NCBI GenBank assembly: GCA_029747015.1
Contig: JAKOGI010000107.1
Coordinates: 970,606 to 1,034,605 of the forward strand
Source of the DNA: Carnegiea gigantea
Taxonomy: Eukaryota; Streptophyta; Magnoliopsida; Caryophyllales; Cactaceae
Reading direction: 5' to 3'
DNA: 64,000 nt
Shown: piece after piece, positions 23,241 to 34,868 of the stretch
Layout: every line of letters begins with the position of its first letter
Numbering within the stretch: position 1 is the first letter of the stretch
Made by a program: the position numbers and the translations under genes
Notes under the pieces: generated by a model
The model's input: the letters and a program-made list of their open reading frames with translations, nothing else
The model's database searches: none
Told to the model about the DNA's origin: nothing

Positions 23241-23885
23241 AACAAGCTTTAGAACAGTCTGAAAATTAGGAGGTCTCCTATAAAGAGGAAGCGGAGGGGG
23301 TGGAAAACAATTGGAAGGAGATGCACTAGAAACTATTAGAGCTCATAGGTATGGGCAATAGCAGTTGAGTTTGTATGAAACTCAAGCTCGACTCTTCTCA
23401 AACTAAAACCGACCAAAGCAATACTAGGAAGAAGGGTAGTGAGAGAGGGGAATGTTTAGATGGCAATTTGTGATATGAGTGGTGAGTCAAGCAGAAGAAA
23501 GTTGTCTTATGTGAAAGATAATAAAGTACGCGAATATGAGATGCGCCTTATTATTGACACAAAGCACAATGAAATTGTTATTATGGAGACTACTGAACAG
23601 CCCTACCAAGCCCCTTGATGGATAAATTCAATTGCAACCCCCAAAATTTGGTGTAAATAATTTTCGGGACCTATAACTTTAGAAACGATTTCTTGGTCCA
23701 TCCAACGTTGGTGTAAATAATTTCTGGAACCAAACTTGCCAAAGTAGTTTTCTAAATTGCAAAAAGACCCCTAAGATTTTTAAATTTTCATTTCAACCCA
23801 AATCCTTAAAAACTTACTTTCGAAAATCTAAAATTTGTGTATGTGTAATTTTTCTCATTAGTTGTATTTTCGATCCTTTTTCAAT
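23241..23885. other. Decayed L1 sequence and spacer before the viral block
   Basis: A Glu/Lys-rich reading continues to about 23620 without a clear domain. Noncoding sequence of uncertain origin follows. Confidence 0.4.
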
Positions 23886-23902
23886 TGGTATCAAAGCCAG
23901 CA
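23886..23902 (+). promoter_or_regulatory. tRNA-Met primer-binding-site-like sequence
   Basis: TGGTATCAAAGCCAGCA differs by one base from the TGGTATCAGAGCCA typical of Caulimoviridae and many retroelements. Its place, a few hundred bases before the viral RT remnant, fits the start of the pararetroviral unit. A chance match cannot be excluded. Confidence 0.5.
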
Positions 23903-24149
23903 TGGTGAGAAGATTATTGGAAATAATTTTCAAAGATTATATTCTTAATGCACACAGACCATAAACCAATTAATATTCACAATTAATGGCCACTCAGTTT
24001 CTATTGAAAAATTAAGTAAGGCTTACACTCATTGAAAAATTGAGTTTACATGCAGTCAGCGTGGTGAGAAAGTAATGCCAGCATAACACGAAATAGCACT
24101 GACAATCTCATTGCTCAAATTATCTATTAAAGAGTAAATTGTCGAACAA

Positions 24150-25500
24150 CAAGAAAAATTATGTAAAGAACCCTACTCTGATAATCCACTAAAATTTTGG
24201 GATAAAGATAAAACTTTTGCTAAAATCACTTTATTAAATCCCAACACTATTATCCGAGTCAAACAAATCGTGTATACACACCAAAATATCTAAGAATTTG
24301 ATAAACAAATCAAAGAACTTCTGGATAAAAGGATTAATCAGAAATAGCAAGAGTCCTCATACTAGTACCACTTTCATGCTAAGAAATCATGCAGAAGAAA
24401 AAAAGAGGAAAAGTAAGAATGGTGATCAATTATAAAAAGCTTAATGATAATACTGTCTTTAATGGTTATTATATTCCTAACAATACAGTCCTTTTCAATA
24501 GAATTCAAGGAGCTTCTTGATTATAAAAAATAGACTGCAAAAGCAATTATTGACAGATAAAAATGGATGAGGAAAGTATTCCTTTAACTGCATTTAATGC
24601 CCCACAAGGATATTATGAATGGATAGTAATGCCATTTGATCTTAAAAATGCCCCTCAAATATTCCAGAGAAGAATGGATAATATCTTGAAAGATCTCAGC
24701 CATTATTGTTTAGTTTACATCAATGATATCCTTGTCTTTTCCAAAACCATAAAACAGCACAAAGATAATGTCTTAGCTGTCACTCAAAGATGCATTGGCC
24801 ATGGTATTATACATGGTAAGAATAAGTCCATTTATGCTGAACAAGAAATTAAGTTTTTAGGTCTAGAGATAAAGGCTGGATAGATTATCTTATAAAAGCA
24901 TATTTTGGAAAAAATAGAAAATTTTTCTGAAAAGATTGAAGATAGAAGCAATTAGAAAGGTTTCTTGGATGCCTTGCCTATGTTTCAGACATCAGTAAAG
25001 ATTTAGCTAAACTGAGAAAACCATTACAGCAAAAACTCAAAAAAGAAGTAAGTTGGATATGGACCACTAATAATACAAATATTGTTCAAAACTTTAAAAA
25101 GATGTGTAAAAATCTTTCTATTGTTAATTTGCCTAATGAAGGAGATAATTTAGTTCTTGAGACAGATGCCAGCAATAAGTACTGGAGTGCGGTATTCAAA
25201 ATCAAAGAAGGAGAAAAACTCTACAAATATTACAGTGGAAGTTTTAATAAGGTAGAATGCAACTATTCCACGATGAAAAAAGAAATCCTTGCAGTCATAA
25301 GCGAAATTGAAAAGTTCTAAATCTTTTTAACCTCAAAACCATTTCTTATTTGAACTGATTGCAAAGGAATACTTAGTTTTATGAAAAAAATTTATCAAAT
25401 ATACAAAAACAAGGGCGACTCCTGCGTTGGCAATTGTGGCTTAACCAGTTCTCCTTCTCTATTGAACATATACAGGGATCAAAGAACTCTCTAACAGATA
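24150..25500 (+). pseudogene. Pararetrovirus reverse transcriptase and RNase H, broken
   Basis: The first part (24150-24560) is readable in pieces: a WDKDK-like start, KQIKELLDK, then the segment before the palm. The frame 24563-24883 gives the palm: NAPQGYYEWIVMPFDLKNAP, QIFQRRMDNI, and the catalytic loop as YINDILVFS, where YxDD is expected. The RNase H follows, with LETDASNKYWSAVFK at about 25156 and TDCKGILSF near 25360. The RT style (FQRRMD, FLGLEI) is that of Caulimoviridae, not of Ty3 elements. Stops and frameshifts occur throughout and the catalytic Asp is changed to Asn. In a live virus this enzyme copies pregenomic RNA to DNA. Confidence 0.8.
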
Positions 25501-26620
25501 GTCTAACTCGAGAACGCACCAATGGTGATCATTAAAGCAGACTTCCTGCTAGAAAAGGAGGAAATCCATAATGAAATGCCATTGTTACTAGAATGGGTTT
25601 TACCTTCTAGTAAAGTCCTCATTGATAATTTGAAATTCTATACAAAAAGTAGATCACGCTTTGGTCTACTATCCTCTACCTACCTAATAGCCCAAAGATT
25701 TTCCCTTTTAGAGTTACAAGTTAATTACCTTAGATGTCCTTATGATACCCAAGAAAAATAAGCTCTCGTGTTTAAGAAAAATGGTTTAACGAGTGGTATG
25801 CAGCTGCATCGACTATTATCGTAACTATCCTTATGATATTGGGGAATCTTGGAGTACCATGATCTATTTTTATGATAAGTCTAGATTTGGTGGTATTGGT
25901 TTCTCAACAAATTCAATCTCTCCAAATGATCCCCTCATTAAAACCTGGGAATACTGGATGATAGTTTACTTTATGGAAATCTTATATCCAAAGTTCTTAT
26001 TTTTCTCAACACAAAACAAATTCCAACAATACATGTTCAAGAAGATCCATTGGATTCTTACATCTCCTAATATTCCGACAAACATTCCATATAACAGACC
26101 CCTATATTTGGAGATACATTGGGCACTAATTGAATATGAAAATGAAAAAGTTAAACCAGCCCATTATTTTGTTTAGATCGTTGATTACGATGGTCCCTAT
26201 GATCAACGACAAGAATAGTTTCCAAAATAAGGAGGCTTTGTTACTGATCCTGCTTCAGCAAGAGCCATCGGTTTTTACAACATTTATCATCAAAGCTCGG
26301 CATTAATTGAACAAGGAAAAACGTTAATGCACTGTGGGAATACCACTTTCGCCTATGACCATGAGTTTAAAGAATATATGAATACAGAAGGAGGAGTCTC
26401 AGAAGATATCTTCGATTGTTTCTTTGATATTGGAGTTGAAAAATTCCTATTAGAAAAAAGAAAAAAAAATATCTTATGGAATTATTTGAGAAATCGGACC
26501 CGGAGCATCTTTAATTAGGTAAAGGTTTTGATGATTATCCAGATGATGATGGTCTGGAGGATATAATTGAAAATGAAGACAGACAACATCTCAATAATGA
26601 TGACTAGGCTTGTTATCATT
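25501..26620 (+). pseudogene. Pararetrovirus second ORF, unknown function, unit 1
   Basis: Directly after RNase H a second coding region begins with VIIKADFLLEKEEIHNE (25525 on). It continues through LIDNLKFYTKSRSRFG (about 25620) into a long readable part, 25793-26176 (FGGIGFSTNSISPNDPLIK). The last part, 26327-26518, contains MHCGNTTFAYDHEF. The parts are in different frames with stops between them. It is also present in unit 2 (27492-27775 and 34869-35660), which shows it is a real viral gene. I do not recognise a domain. Position suggests a late accessory or transactivator-like product; that is inference only. Confidence 0.65.
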
Positions 26621-27382
26621 AAAAGTTCTGAAAAGTGGTTGCTCCATTATTGTACCATTTTGACAAGTGTCAGGTCTATAAAATATAGCAGTGTACTGTA
26701 GTCGTCAGTATGTACTGTAGCCATGTGAAAAATCATTATGTACTGTAGCCCTATGAAAAAGCAGCATGTACTGCGGCCATTAGGCAATCTTATGTACCCC
26801 CAACCTTCTATAAAAGGTGAGGTCGAGGGCTTGGAAGGGACATGGTCATTTGAGCATTCTTGAGCAAAAGAGAAGTTGGGATTCTCCATTTCTCTATGAA
26901 CAAGCATCTCTAATGATCTTAACTTAAGTCTCTCTTCAAGCTTTCCAATATAATATTTTCGGTTTCAAGCTTTCAATAAAAGAAGTTTTCTAGTATGAAA
27001 GGTTATTCAATTGAACCTTATGTCTTAAATAATATAAGTTCTTAATTAAAGTCTCACTATCATTTAAAAATATATACAACTTGATTAGTGATTACCGTCC
27101 GAGGTAGGAAACGAAACAAATCTATGCTGTACCTGATCCTAGGAAGGTGGAGTTGAGATTAACAATCTCTATAAAGCGGAAGCTAGGGAATGCTGGAGTC
27201 CAGCGCTGACTAAGTTCAGGTAATGGTCGAAACTCTTTAATTAAGTTTTAATTATTTTACTAAGCATGGTGGGCCGTTAATAACAGAAAATATAATATTT
27301 GAGATATAAGTAGTAGGTTGTGATAACTATACCATTAAAGTCATTATAAGAAGTCCGAACATAAATATAAGACTAGTTTTGC
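26621..27382 (+). promoter_or_regulatory. Pararetrovirus intergenic region: promoter, poly(A) signal, leader
   Basis: Four copies of a TGTACTG-type word (26692, 26711, 26740, 26767) lie ahead of a TATA box TATAAAAG (26809-26816). An AATAAA (26975-26980) follows about 160 bases downstream, the spacing expected of a terminally redundant pregenomic RNA. The long leader after it is noncoding, with a small hairpin (gagattaacaatctc) near 27152. Confidence 0.65.
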
Positions 27383-27469
27383 AAATTATCTTAGATGTCC
27401 TGCCAGAAAAGGAGGAAATCCATAACGAATGCCATTATTACTGGAATGGGTTTCACCTTCTAGTAAGAT
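27383..27469 (+). repeat. Rearranged repeat of the ORF2 start
   Basis: Short pieces matching 25728-25740 and about 25550-25615 are joined here, between unit 1 and unit 2. This suggests recombination at or after integration. Confidence 0.55.
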
Positions 27470-27775
27470 AATTTAACTCGAGAACTCACCAATGGTGATC
27501 ACCAAAGCAGACCTCCCGCCAAAAGTGGAGGAAATTCATAACGAAATGCCATTGTTATTAGTATGTGTTTCGTCTTCTAGTAAAGTCCTTATTGATAATT
27601 TGAAATTCTATACAAAAAGTAGATCACGCTTTGGTCTACTATTCTCTGCCTGCCTAATAGTCCAAAGATTTTCCCTTTTAAATTTACAAGTTAATTACTT
27701 TAGATGTCCTTATGATATCCAAGAAAAAATAAGCTCTCATGTTCAAGAAAATGGTTCAACGAGTGGTTTGCAGCC
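27470..27775 (+). pseudogene. Pararetrovirus second ORF, unit 2, front part
   Basis: Starts with ataatttaactcgagaac, matching 25500 on, and keeps an open frame from 27492 (MVITKADLPPKVEEIHNE, KVLIDNLKFYTKSRSRFG). It is very similar to unit 1 at 25522-25761 but with its own substitutions. The reading is cut at 27775 by the Ty3 insertion and resumes at 34869. Confidence 0.75.
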
Positions 27776-29490
27776 TGATAATTCATATTTTATATATAAT
27801 TTTCTCATTCATTTTATCTACTTTTATGTCTTTGAAATATATTTTTGAGTAAATAATGCAGATTTTATGAAACTTGCAGGAAAACTAAAATAGACGAATT
27901 TGGATAAAGGTTATTCAATTTTACTTGGATCGTCTATAAGTCCAAAGTCTAAAGCTCAAGCTCAAAGAAAAGAAAAGGAAAAAAAAAAACAAAAGGCCCA
28001 GCAGTTAGCAACCGTGGCCCAGCTTCCGATTACGCGGCCCGGTCTAGCGGCCCAATCTTATTCAGCTTCGAGTGGCCCAGCGCCCACCAACCTCTTTTCC
28101 CTCTCCCTCCCCTCTTCTTCTCTCCAGCCCCGTTTGGGCCTGAGTTTGGTTAGCCTAAACGCTCCACAAGTCCCACGCTAGCCCCATCCCAGCCCACCTT
28201 CTCCTTTTCTCTTCCTCCTCTCTATCTCTCCGTGTGGGCTTGTCCGCGACCTAATTCGCCAAGTCCAGCGGCCATCCTAGCAGAATCAGCCCCTCTCAAG
28301 TGCTTCATCTCCAATTTTTTCCACATGACTAATTCTTAACCTAGTCAAATGTCATTAATCAAGATTAATTCTATACTTATGACTAGCCATGACCATGCAT
28401 GTAACATCCCAAATTAATTGGAATTGATTTTCATTGATTTTGGGGTATCCAAAGGGGTTGGATTTTCCACTAAAAAAGGGGCCATGGGTTGAGGGAAAGG
28501 GGGATCCATACACATACACTCATACATTCATCCATTCTCTCTCTCATTCTCCCATCTTCTATCTTCTATTTTTTTGGAGAGTCGAGAGAGTCTTTGTAAG
28601 ACAAAATCATTTGGGTTGAGGGGTTAAGAAGAAAATAAGCTTTGTTAGCTATTTTTCTCTTCTCTTCTCATCTCATTTGTGAGTCAAATTTAAGAGTTTA
28701 CATTTGATTATATCATTTGTGTAATTGAATACAAAGTTTGGACATAGGAAGTGAAATATACCAACTCTAATGGTGTTTTCACTAACTATGGCCGACTAAA
28801 CTACTCATTCTAGAATTAGGATGGATCCTTGGTAATAATATTCTTTTGCTAATTTCTTATGGGGTAGTTTTTGTCTCTTTTGCATAATCTTGAGTTTATA
28901 TTTGATCATCATCTACTTATGCATAATATTTAATCATGTTGATGACACTAGTTTAATTTGCTATCTTAAATGAATATTAGACCTTGTAGGCTAATATGAT
29001 GATTATGCAATTTGAGCTTAAAATTATAATTGTTTAAATCGAATAATTTATGCTAGAAATTAGATGAGTTATGTCTAAAAAGAATAGTTCATGCTAAACC
29101 ACTAGATGAATCATCTCACTTTATAATTATAATCATCTTTTTAATTTATGACTCAATGCATGTAGCTTGGATTGAACAAGAGACAAATTAAATCCCCATT
29201 TGAATTAGTAAATCAATATTGGCATCAAAGGTGAAATCCAAAGTCCTAGAACTTTCTCCTATTTGATTTCTCTCTACTTTGCTACTCATTTCCTCTTCAT
29301 TTTGTTCGCTAATTCATTTTGATAATCCAACTGTGAAAATTAAATTATTCTTTATAATTAGAAAGGCCAAGTCTAAAATCACTATTGTTCCTTGTGGGAT
29401 CGACACCCTAATACTCGCTAGTGTACAATTAACCTTGTGCACTTGCAAGTAAAAAGGGTTTTAAAACTAGAACATAAAATCCACATTAAG
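27776..29490 (+). repeat. 5' LTR of the gag-protease Ty3 element (1715 bp)
   Basis: Pairs with 33145-34863. The first about 200 bases differ at about 13 positions by eye, so the insertion is older than the Copia element at 1-10217. Its 3' part has the GTTCCTTGTGGGATCGACACC segment common before the end of Athila/Tat LTRs. Confidence 0.92.
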
Positions 29491-29690
29491 TTTTTCTTTT
29501 ATTTTATTTTATTTTGCTTTATTATTTTTTGTTATTTTCCCCCTTCCCTTGGTTCTTTCTTTTATTTGATTATTTTTATTTTTATTTATTTTTTTCTTTC
29601 TTCTTATTTCTCTCTTCTTATCTCTCTTTTCTTTTTTCTCTTTTATTTTGTTTGGTGGTTCTTATTATGGTGATTACATTCTTTTCTTTT
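29491..29690 (+). repeat. T-rich low-complexity tract at the primer-site position
   Basis: Directly after the LTR the sequence starts AGTTTTT, as in elements that continue into a TGGCGCC primer site. Here it runs into about 160 bases of TTTTATT/TTCTTT repeats instead. The primer-binding site appears lost or overwritten. Confidence 0.6.
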
Positions 29691-29829
29691 CGTTGTTTGT
29701 TGGTATATGCTTGGTAGACGTTCTTTGTGCTTAGATCTTGAATCATTTAATCCTGAAATTGAACACTCTCTTTGTGAGATAAGAGCTGAGAAAAAAGAAT
29801 CCAAGAACAAGATGGCTGAAGAACAACCA

Positions 29830-30910
29830 ACCCATCACCTAAGCAACTCAAGGAATATTTCACTCCCATCACTTATGACCCGCCAACAAGATCACGTATG
29901 CCCACTGTTACGGTGCTATTTGAGATTAAACATTCTCTTATCCAAATGCTTCCGTCGTTTTATGGGCTTGAGTCTGAAAATCCTTTCAAGCATTTTGATG
30001 CATTCTTAGAGGTTTGCTCCACTGTGTTTTTAAATAATATCTCTGATGATGCTCTTTGCTTATGACTTTTTCCTTTTTCTTTAAATGATAAAGCTAAAGG
30101 TTGGTTGGACACTAAGACCAATATCACCACTTAGGATCAATTGCAAAAGAAATTCTTGAAAAAGTTTTTCTCCATTGGTAACTGACTGCCTTAGGATGTG
30201 CTATAACCACCTTCTCACATAATAAAAATGAACAATTGCATGAAAGTTGGGAACAGTTTAAAGAGTTGTTGCGATGTTGTCCTCATCATGAGGTACCTAT
30301 GTAGCTACTTGTCCAGAGTTTTTACTCTGGCTTAGATGAGCATAATAGGCAGATGATTGATGCATCATGTGGTGGTAGTTTCTTGTACAAAACTCCTGAA
30401 GACGCTTGGGAATTATTTGAACACTTGAGTGAAAATTCACATCTGCATGCTACTTCCTCACATTCTGATGTGCCTAGGGTACTAGGAAGTAAGGGGAAAT
30501 TTATGAGGTTTCACATTTAATTGACCTTTCTAGTAAAATTGATGCTTTAGCTAAGAAATTTGATCAATTGTTGTGGATGAATAAAGTGTCTAATGCCCTT
30601 AATATGCAAGATGTGTGTTCAATTTGTGCTAGTCCCATGCATGCTTCTGTTGATTGTCTGTGTATTGGGAAGTCTGACAGTGTGACTGAACAAGTGAATG
30701 CTGCCCAAGGATTTCCTCCATCCAACAACCCTTATTCTAATACATATAATCATAGTTGGAGGAATTATCCTAATTTTTTATGGAGGTCTCAAAATGTTGA
30801 GAATCCTCAGGCCCAGTCTAGCATACCTACCCCTCTTGATTTCCAAAACCAAAGATATGCTCCCCCTTTTCCCATCAAGCTCCATCTAGGAGCTCTGATA
30901 TAGACAGGGT
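29830..30910 (+). pseudogene. Ty3 gag (capsid region and zinc knuckle), broken
   Basis: Readable segments in shifting frames are IQMLPSFYGLESENPFKHFD (about 29935-29995), NNISDDALCL, FPFSLNDKAKGWLDTKTN, DQLQKKFLKKFFSIGN, then SFLYKTPEDAWELFEHLSEN (about 30385-30440). The frame 30568-30903 carries a CX2CX4HX4C knuckle (CSICASPMHASVDC) and NNPYSNTYNHSWRNYPNF, both usual in this gag family. In-frame stops interrupt it several times. Gag would package element RNA, but this copy cannot make a full protein. Confidence 0.78.
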
Positions 30911-31123
30911 AATTTCTGCCGTTAGAACCTTGACCTCTGTTGTGCAAAATGTTGATTCTAAGATCCAAGGCATTGAATCTAAGATGCACATTGTTATCAC
31001 TCACAATCTATAGCTAAATTAGAAACCCAACTTGGGCAACTAGCCATAGTTGTAGATAGAAGAGAAGAAGAAAAACTTCTAAGTCACCCTATTTAGAACT
31101 CTAAAGGCCAATAATTTGAACAA

Positions 31124-31966
31124 TTGAAAGCTGTAATAGTTCTTAGGAGTAGTAAAGAAGTAGACAACAAGGTGAGTGAGAAGAAACATAATAAAGATGA
31201 AAGGCTTGAGACCATGGAGAGTGATATTGAGATTGAAAAAGAGAATGACCCATCCCCTTCTCCTATTATGTCTGACCCCATTGTGACATATGAGCTAAAG
31301 GTTCCTTACCCTCAAGCTTTGTTTGCATCATTCCCTTCTAAGTAAGACAAGCAAAGAGATGACATCCTTGAGACCTTCAAGTAAGTTAAGGTCAATCTTC
31401 CCCTTTTGGAAGCAATTAGACAGATCCCGGCCTATGCTAAGTTCCTTAAAGGCACGTGCACTTTTAAAAGAAAATGTAAAGATGACAAGTCTAAAAAGAT
31501 TCTTCTAAGTGTACAAGTAAGTTCGATTTTGAAATGTGATACTCCTCCTAAGTTCAAAGATCCTGATGTCCCTTCCATTTCATGTTTTATTGGCAATCAC
31601 ACAATTGAAAGGGTACTTTTGGATTTGGGTTCTAGTGTCGATTTGATACCATGTTCTGTTTACTTAGAGTTGGGATTAGGTGAACTGCAACCTTCTAACT
31701 GTACCCTTCAGCTTGCTGATAGGTCAGTTAGGACTCCTAGGGGGCGAATAGATGATGTCTTGGTGTAAATTGATAAAGGATTGTTTCCTGTTGACTTTGT
31801 TGTGTTGGACATGGACCCCACTCATGCTTATAAGCAGATCCCTCTTATTTTAGGTCATCCCTTCCTAGCCACAGCTAATGCCACCATTAACTGTAGGTCA
31901 GGAGTGATGGATGTCTCGGTCATGAACACGAGGGTTAGGCTTAACATTTTCAAAGCCTCTGCTTGA
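31124..31966 (+). pseudogene. Ty3 retropepsin region of the non-autonomous element
   Basis: The linker ELKVPYPQALFASF and PAYAKFLKGTCTFKRK leads into a protease domain. This contains CDTPPKFKDPDVPSISCFIG, the active-site loop VLLDLGSSVDLIPCSV (Asp present, DLG in place of DTG), LQLADRSVRTPRG, then after a stop at about 31767 FPVDFVVLDMDP and IPLILGHPFLATAN. The domain is almost whole but is cut by one stop and upstream frameshifts. After NIFKASA nothing resembling RT or integrase follows. Confidence 0.8.
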
Positions 31967-33144
31967 TATTGTCTGACGGAAGACATTAAACTTAGCACTG
32001 GTTGGGAAATCTTTTTAGGTGATTATGAGTCTTTTCTTTTTTCTATTTTCCTTTTTGATCAAGGTGTGCTTGTCTTTTTGGGTGTGATTCTTCATTTGGT
32101 TTTTGCCTTTTGAGGTTGGTGATGGTTGTGAAAGTACTTTGGGAGTTTGATTGTTAAGCTTATATGGAAATAACTTCCTCTGCTATTAGGTTGTGTCGCT
32201 CTTTTCTCCATTTTTCTTTATCTTATTGTTTTCTACATTGAGGACAATGTGAGATCTAGGTGTGGGGGGAAGGCAAAATGAAAATTTTGAGAAAAATTGA
32301 AACTTAACAATTTGTGAGTGAATTTGATTTTGGGAAGAACTTGAGTGTTCAACTTATGTATGTTTTCTTCCTGTTATGTGGATTTGATAAAGGTGACCCA
32401 TGCTCACTAGAGATTATTTCTAACTTTGACTAATCGAGGGCCATAATTTTTGCGGTGCTAATGTCACTATGTGGCCGGTTTTGAGTATGAGATGTAACCC
32501 CATTTACAATATCATGATGAGTATTCGATAAGCATTGAGTTGCCCATTGACTTTTCAATCCCAAAAAAAAATCAAATAAATTAAATTAATTGAGTTCTGA
32601 TTTCGGTACCAATGTTCAAGTCCTATTTCTATTCATATCTTTAATTGCCTGAATATGTACTAAGTGTTTCTCTAAGTGTTATCTTTATTCATATCTTTAT
32701 CCACTCAAGAAAGCACATGAGATCAACTAACTTCTGAAAACCCAAAAAAAATAAAAAATAAAAAATTCAAAGTCTCAAAAAGAGGGGGAAAAAAAGGGAA
32801 AAAAATAATCAATTGATTTGGCATTGGGGACTCGATTTTGAAAAATGTTCTTGTGATTTTTGTTACGTGGGGTGAAATTTTGTGCTTACGGTTTGCTACA
32901 TGGTTTCGTTGTGTACTTAATTTGCTTGAATCTTGGCCTATTGACTTGGTTGGAATTGGAAATCTTTGATAATGAGTTGTGGGTTGGTAGTGAATTGATA
33001 CATGTGATTTGGAGTTGGCATTCATAGTTGGATCACTTGATTTTCCTCCCTAATCTTATTCTTATTCTTCTTAATGGTTGAATGAATGTATGCATTGTTG
33101 TTGTTCTTTACTGGAGGACTAGCAAAGTTCTGATGTGGGGGAGT
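31967..33144 (+). other. Noncoding 3' region of the non-autonomous Ty3 element
   Basis: No coding signal. There is an internal purine-rich GTGTGGGGGGAAGG near 32260 and the terminal polypurine tract GATGTGGGGGAGT directly before the 3' LTR (about 33133-33144). Two such tracts are common in this lineage. Confidence 0.65.
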
Positions 33145-34863
33145 TGATAATTCATATTTTATATATAATTTTCTCATTCATTTTACCTACTTTTATGTCT
33201 TTGAAATATATTTTTGAGTAAATAATGCAGATTTTATGAAACTTGTATGAAAACTAAAATAGACGAATTTGGATGAAGGTTGTTCAATTTTACTCAGATC
33301 GCCTACAAGTACAAAGTCTAAAGTTCAAGCCCAAAGAAAAGAAAAGGAAAAAAAACAAAAGGCCCAGCAGTCAGCAACCGTGGCCCAGCTTCAGATTGCG
33401 TGGCCCCGTCCAGCAGCCCAGTCTTATTCAGCTTCCAGTGGCCCAGCGCCCACCAACCTCTTCTCCTTCTCCCTCCCCTGTTCTTCTCTCCAGCCCCGTT
33501 TGGGCCTGAGTTCGGTTAGCTCAAACGCTCCACAAGTCCTACGCTAGCCCTGTCCCAGCCCACCTTCTCCTTTTCTCTTCCTCCTCTCTATCTCTCCATG
33601 TGGGCTTGTCCGCGGCCCAATTCGCCAAGTCCAGCGGCCATCCTAGCAGAATTAGCCCCTCTCAAGTGCTTCATCTCCAATTTTTCCCACATGACTAATT
33701 CTTAACCTAGTCAAATGTCATTAATCAAGATTAATTTTATACTTATGACTAGCCATGACCATGCATGTAACATCTCAAATTAATTGGAATTGATTTTCAT
33801 TAATTTTAGGGTATCCAAAGGGGTTGGATTTTCCACTATAAAAAGGGGCCATGGGTTGAGGGAAAGGGGGATCCACACACTCACACTTATACATTCATCC
33901 ATTCTCTCTCTCATTCTCCCATCTTCTATCTTCTATTTTTTTAGAGAGTTCAAAGAGTCTTTGTAGGACAAAATCATTTGGGTTGAGAGGTTAAGAAGAA
34001 AATAAGCTTTGTTAGCTATTTTTCTCTTCTCTTCTCATCTAATTTGTGAGTCAAATTTAAAAGTTTACATTTGATTATATCATTTGTGTAATTGAATACA
34101 AAGTTTGGACATAGGAAGTGAAATATACCAACTCTAATGGTGTTTTCACTAACTATGGCCGGCTAAACTACTCATTCTAGGATTAGAATAGATCCTTGGT
34201 ACTAATATTCTTTTGCTAATTTCTTATAGGGCTATTTTTGTCTCTTTTGCATAATCTTAAGTTTATATTTGATCATCATCTACTTATGCATCTTAATACT
34301 AATGTTTAATCATGTTGATGGCACTAGTTTAATTTGCTATCTCAAATGAATATTAGACCTTGTAGGCTAATATGATGATTGTGCAATTTGGGCTTAAAAT
34401 TATAATTGTTCAAATTGAATAATTTATGCTAGAAATTAGATGAGTTATGTCTAAAAAGAATAGTTCATACTAAACCACTAGATAAATCATCTCACTTTAT
34501 AATTATAATAATCTTTTAATTTATGGCTCAATGCTTGTAGCTTGGGTTAAACAGGAGACAAATTGAATTCCCATTTGAATTAGTAAATCAATATTGGCAT
34601 CAAAGGTGAAATCCAAAGTCCTGGAACTTTCTCCTATTTGATTTCTCTATACTTTGCTACTCATTTGCTCTTCATTTCGTTTGCTAATTCATTTTGATAA
34701 TCCAACTCTGAAAATTAAATTATTCTTTATAATCGGAAAGGCCAAGTCTAAAATCACTATTGTTCCTCATGGAATGGACACCTTAATACTCGCTAGTCTA
34801 CAATTAACCTTGTGTACTTGTAAGTAAAAAGGGTTTTAAAACTAGAGCATAAAATTCATATCA
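33145..34863 (+). repeat. 3' LTR of the gag-protease Ty3 element (1719 bp)
   Basis: Starts TGATAATTCA after a purine tract and ends TTCATATCA before the target duplication cagcc. Short ORFs in it are shared with the 5' LTR and are not genes. Confidence 0.93.
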
Positions 34864-34868
34864 CAGCC

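Larger units (their letters stand above)
27776..34863 (+). mobile_element. Non-autonomous Ty3/Gypsy element with gag and protease only
   Basis: 7088 bp, LTRs TGATAATTCA...TTCATATCA, flanked by a perfect 5-bp duplication cagcc (27771-27775 and 34864-34868). Between the LTRs a gag, a zinc knuckle and a retropepsin are readable, but no RT, RNase H or integrase. This matches the TR-GAG type of large non-autonomous plant elements, here with protease kept. It interrupts pararetrovirus unit 2, so it is younger than that integration. Gag and protease style points to the Athila/Tat side of Ty3; that is inference. Confidence 0.9.

Noticed and set aside
27900..28181. Basic/proline-rich frame (KEKEKKKQKAQQ), repeated at 33269-33547
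   Set aside because: It lies in both LTRs of the same element, has no counterpart elsewhere and uses low-complexity sequence.
29437..29717. Phe/Leu-rich frames that look like membrane proteins
   Set aside because: They come from the T-rich tract after the LTR; the hydrophobicity is a composition effect.
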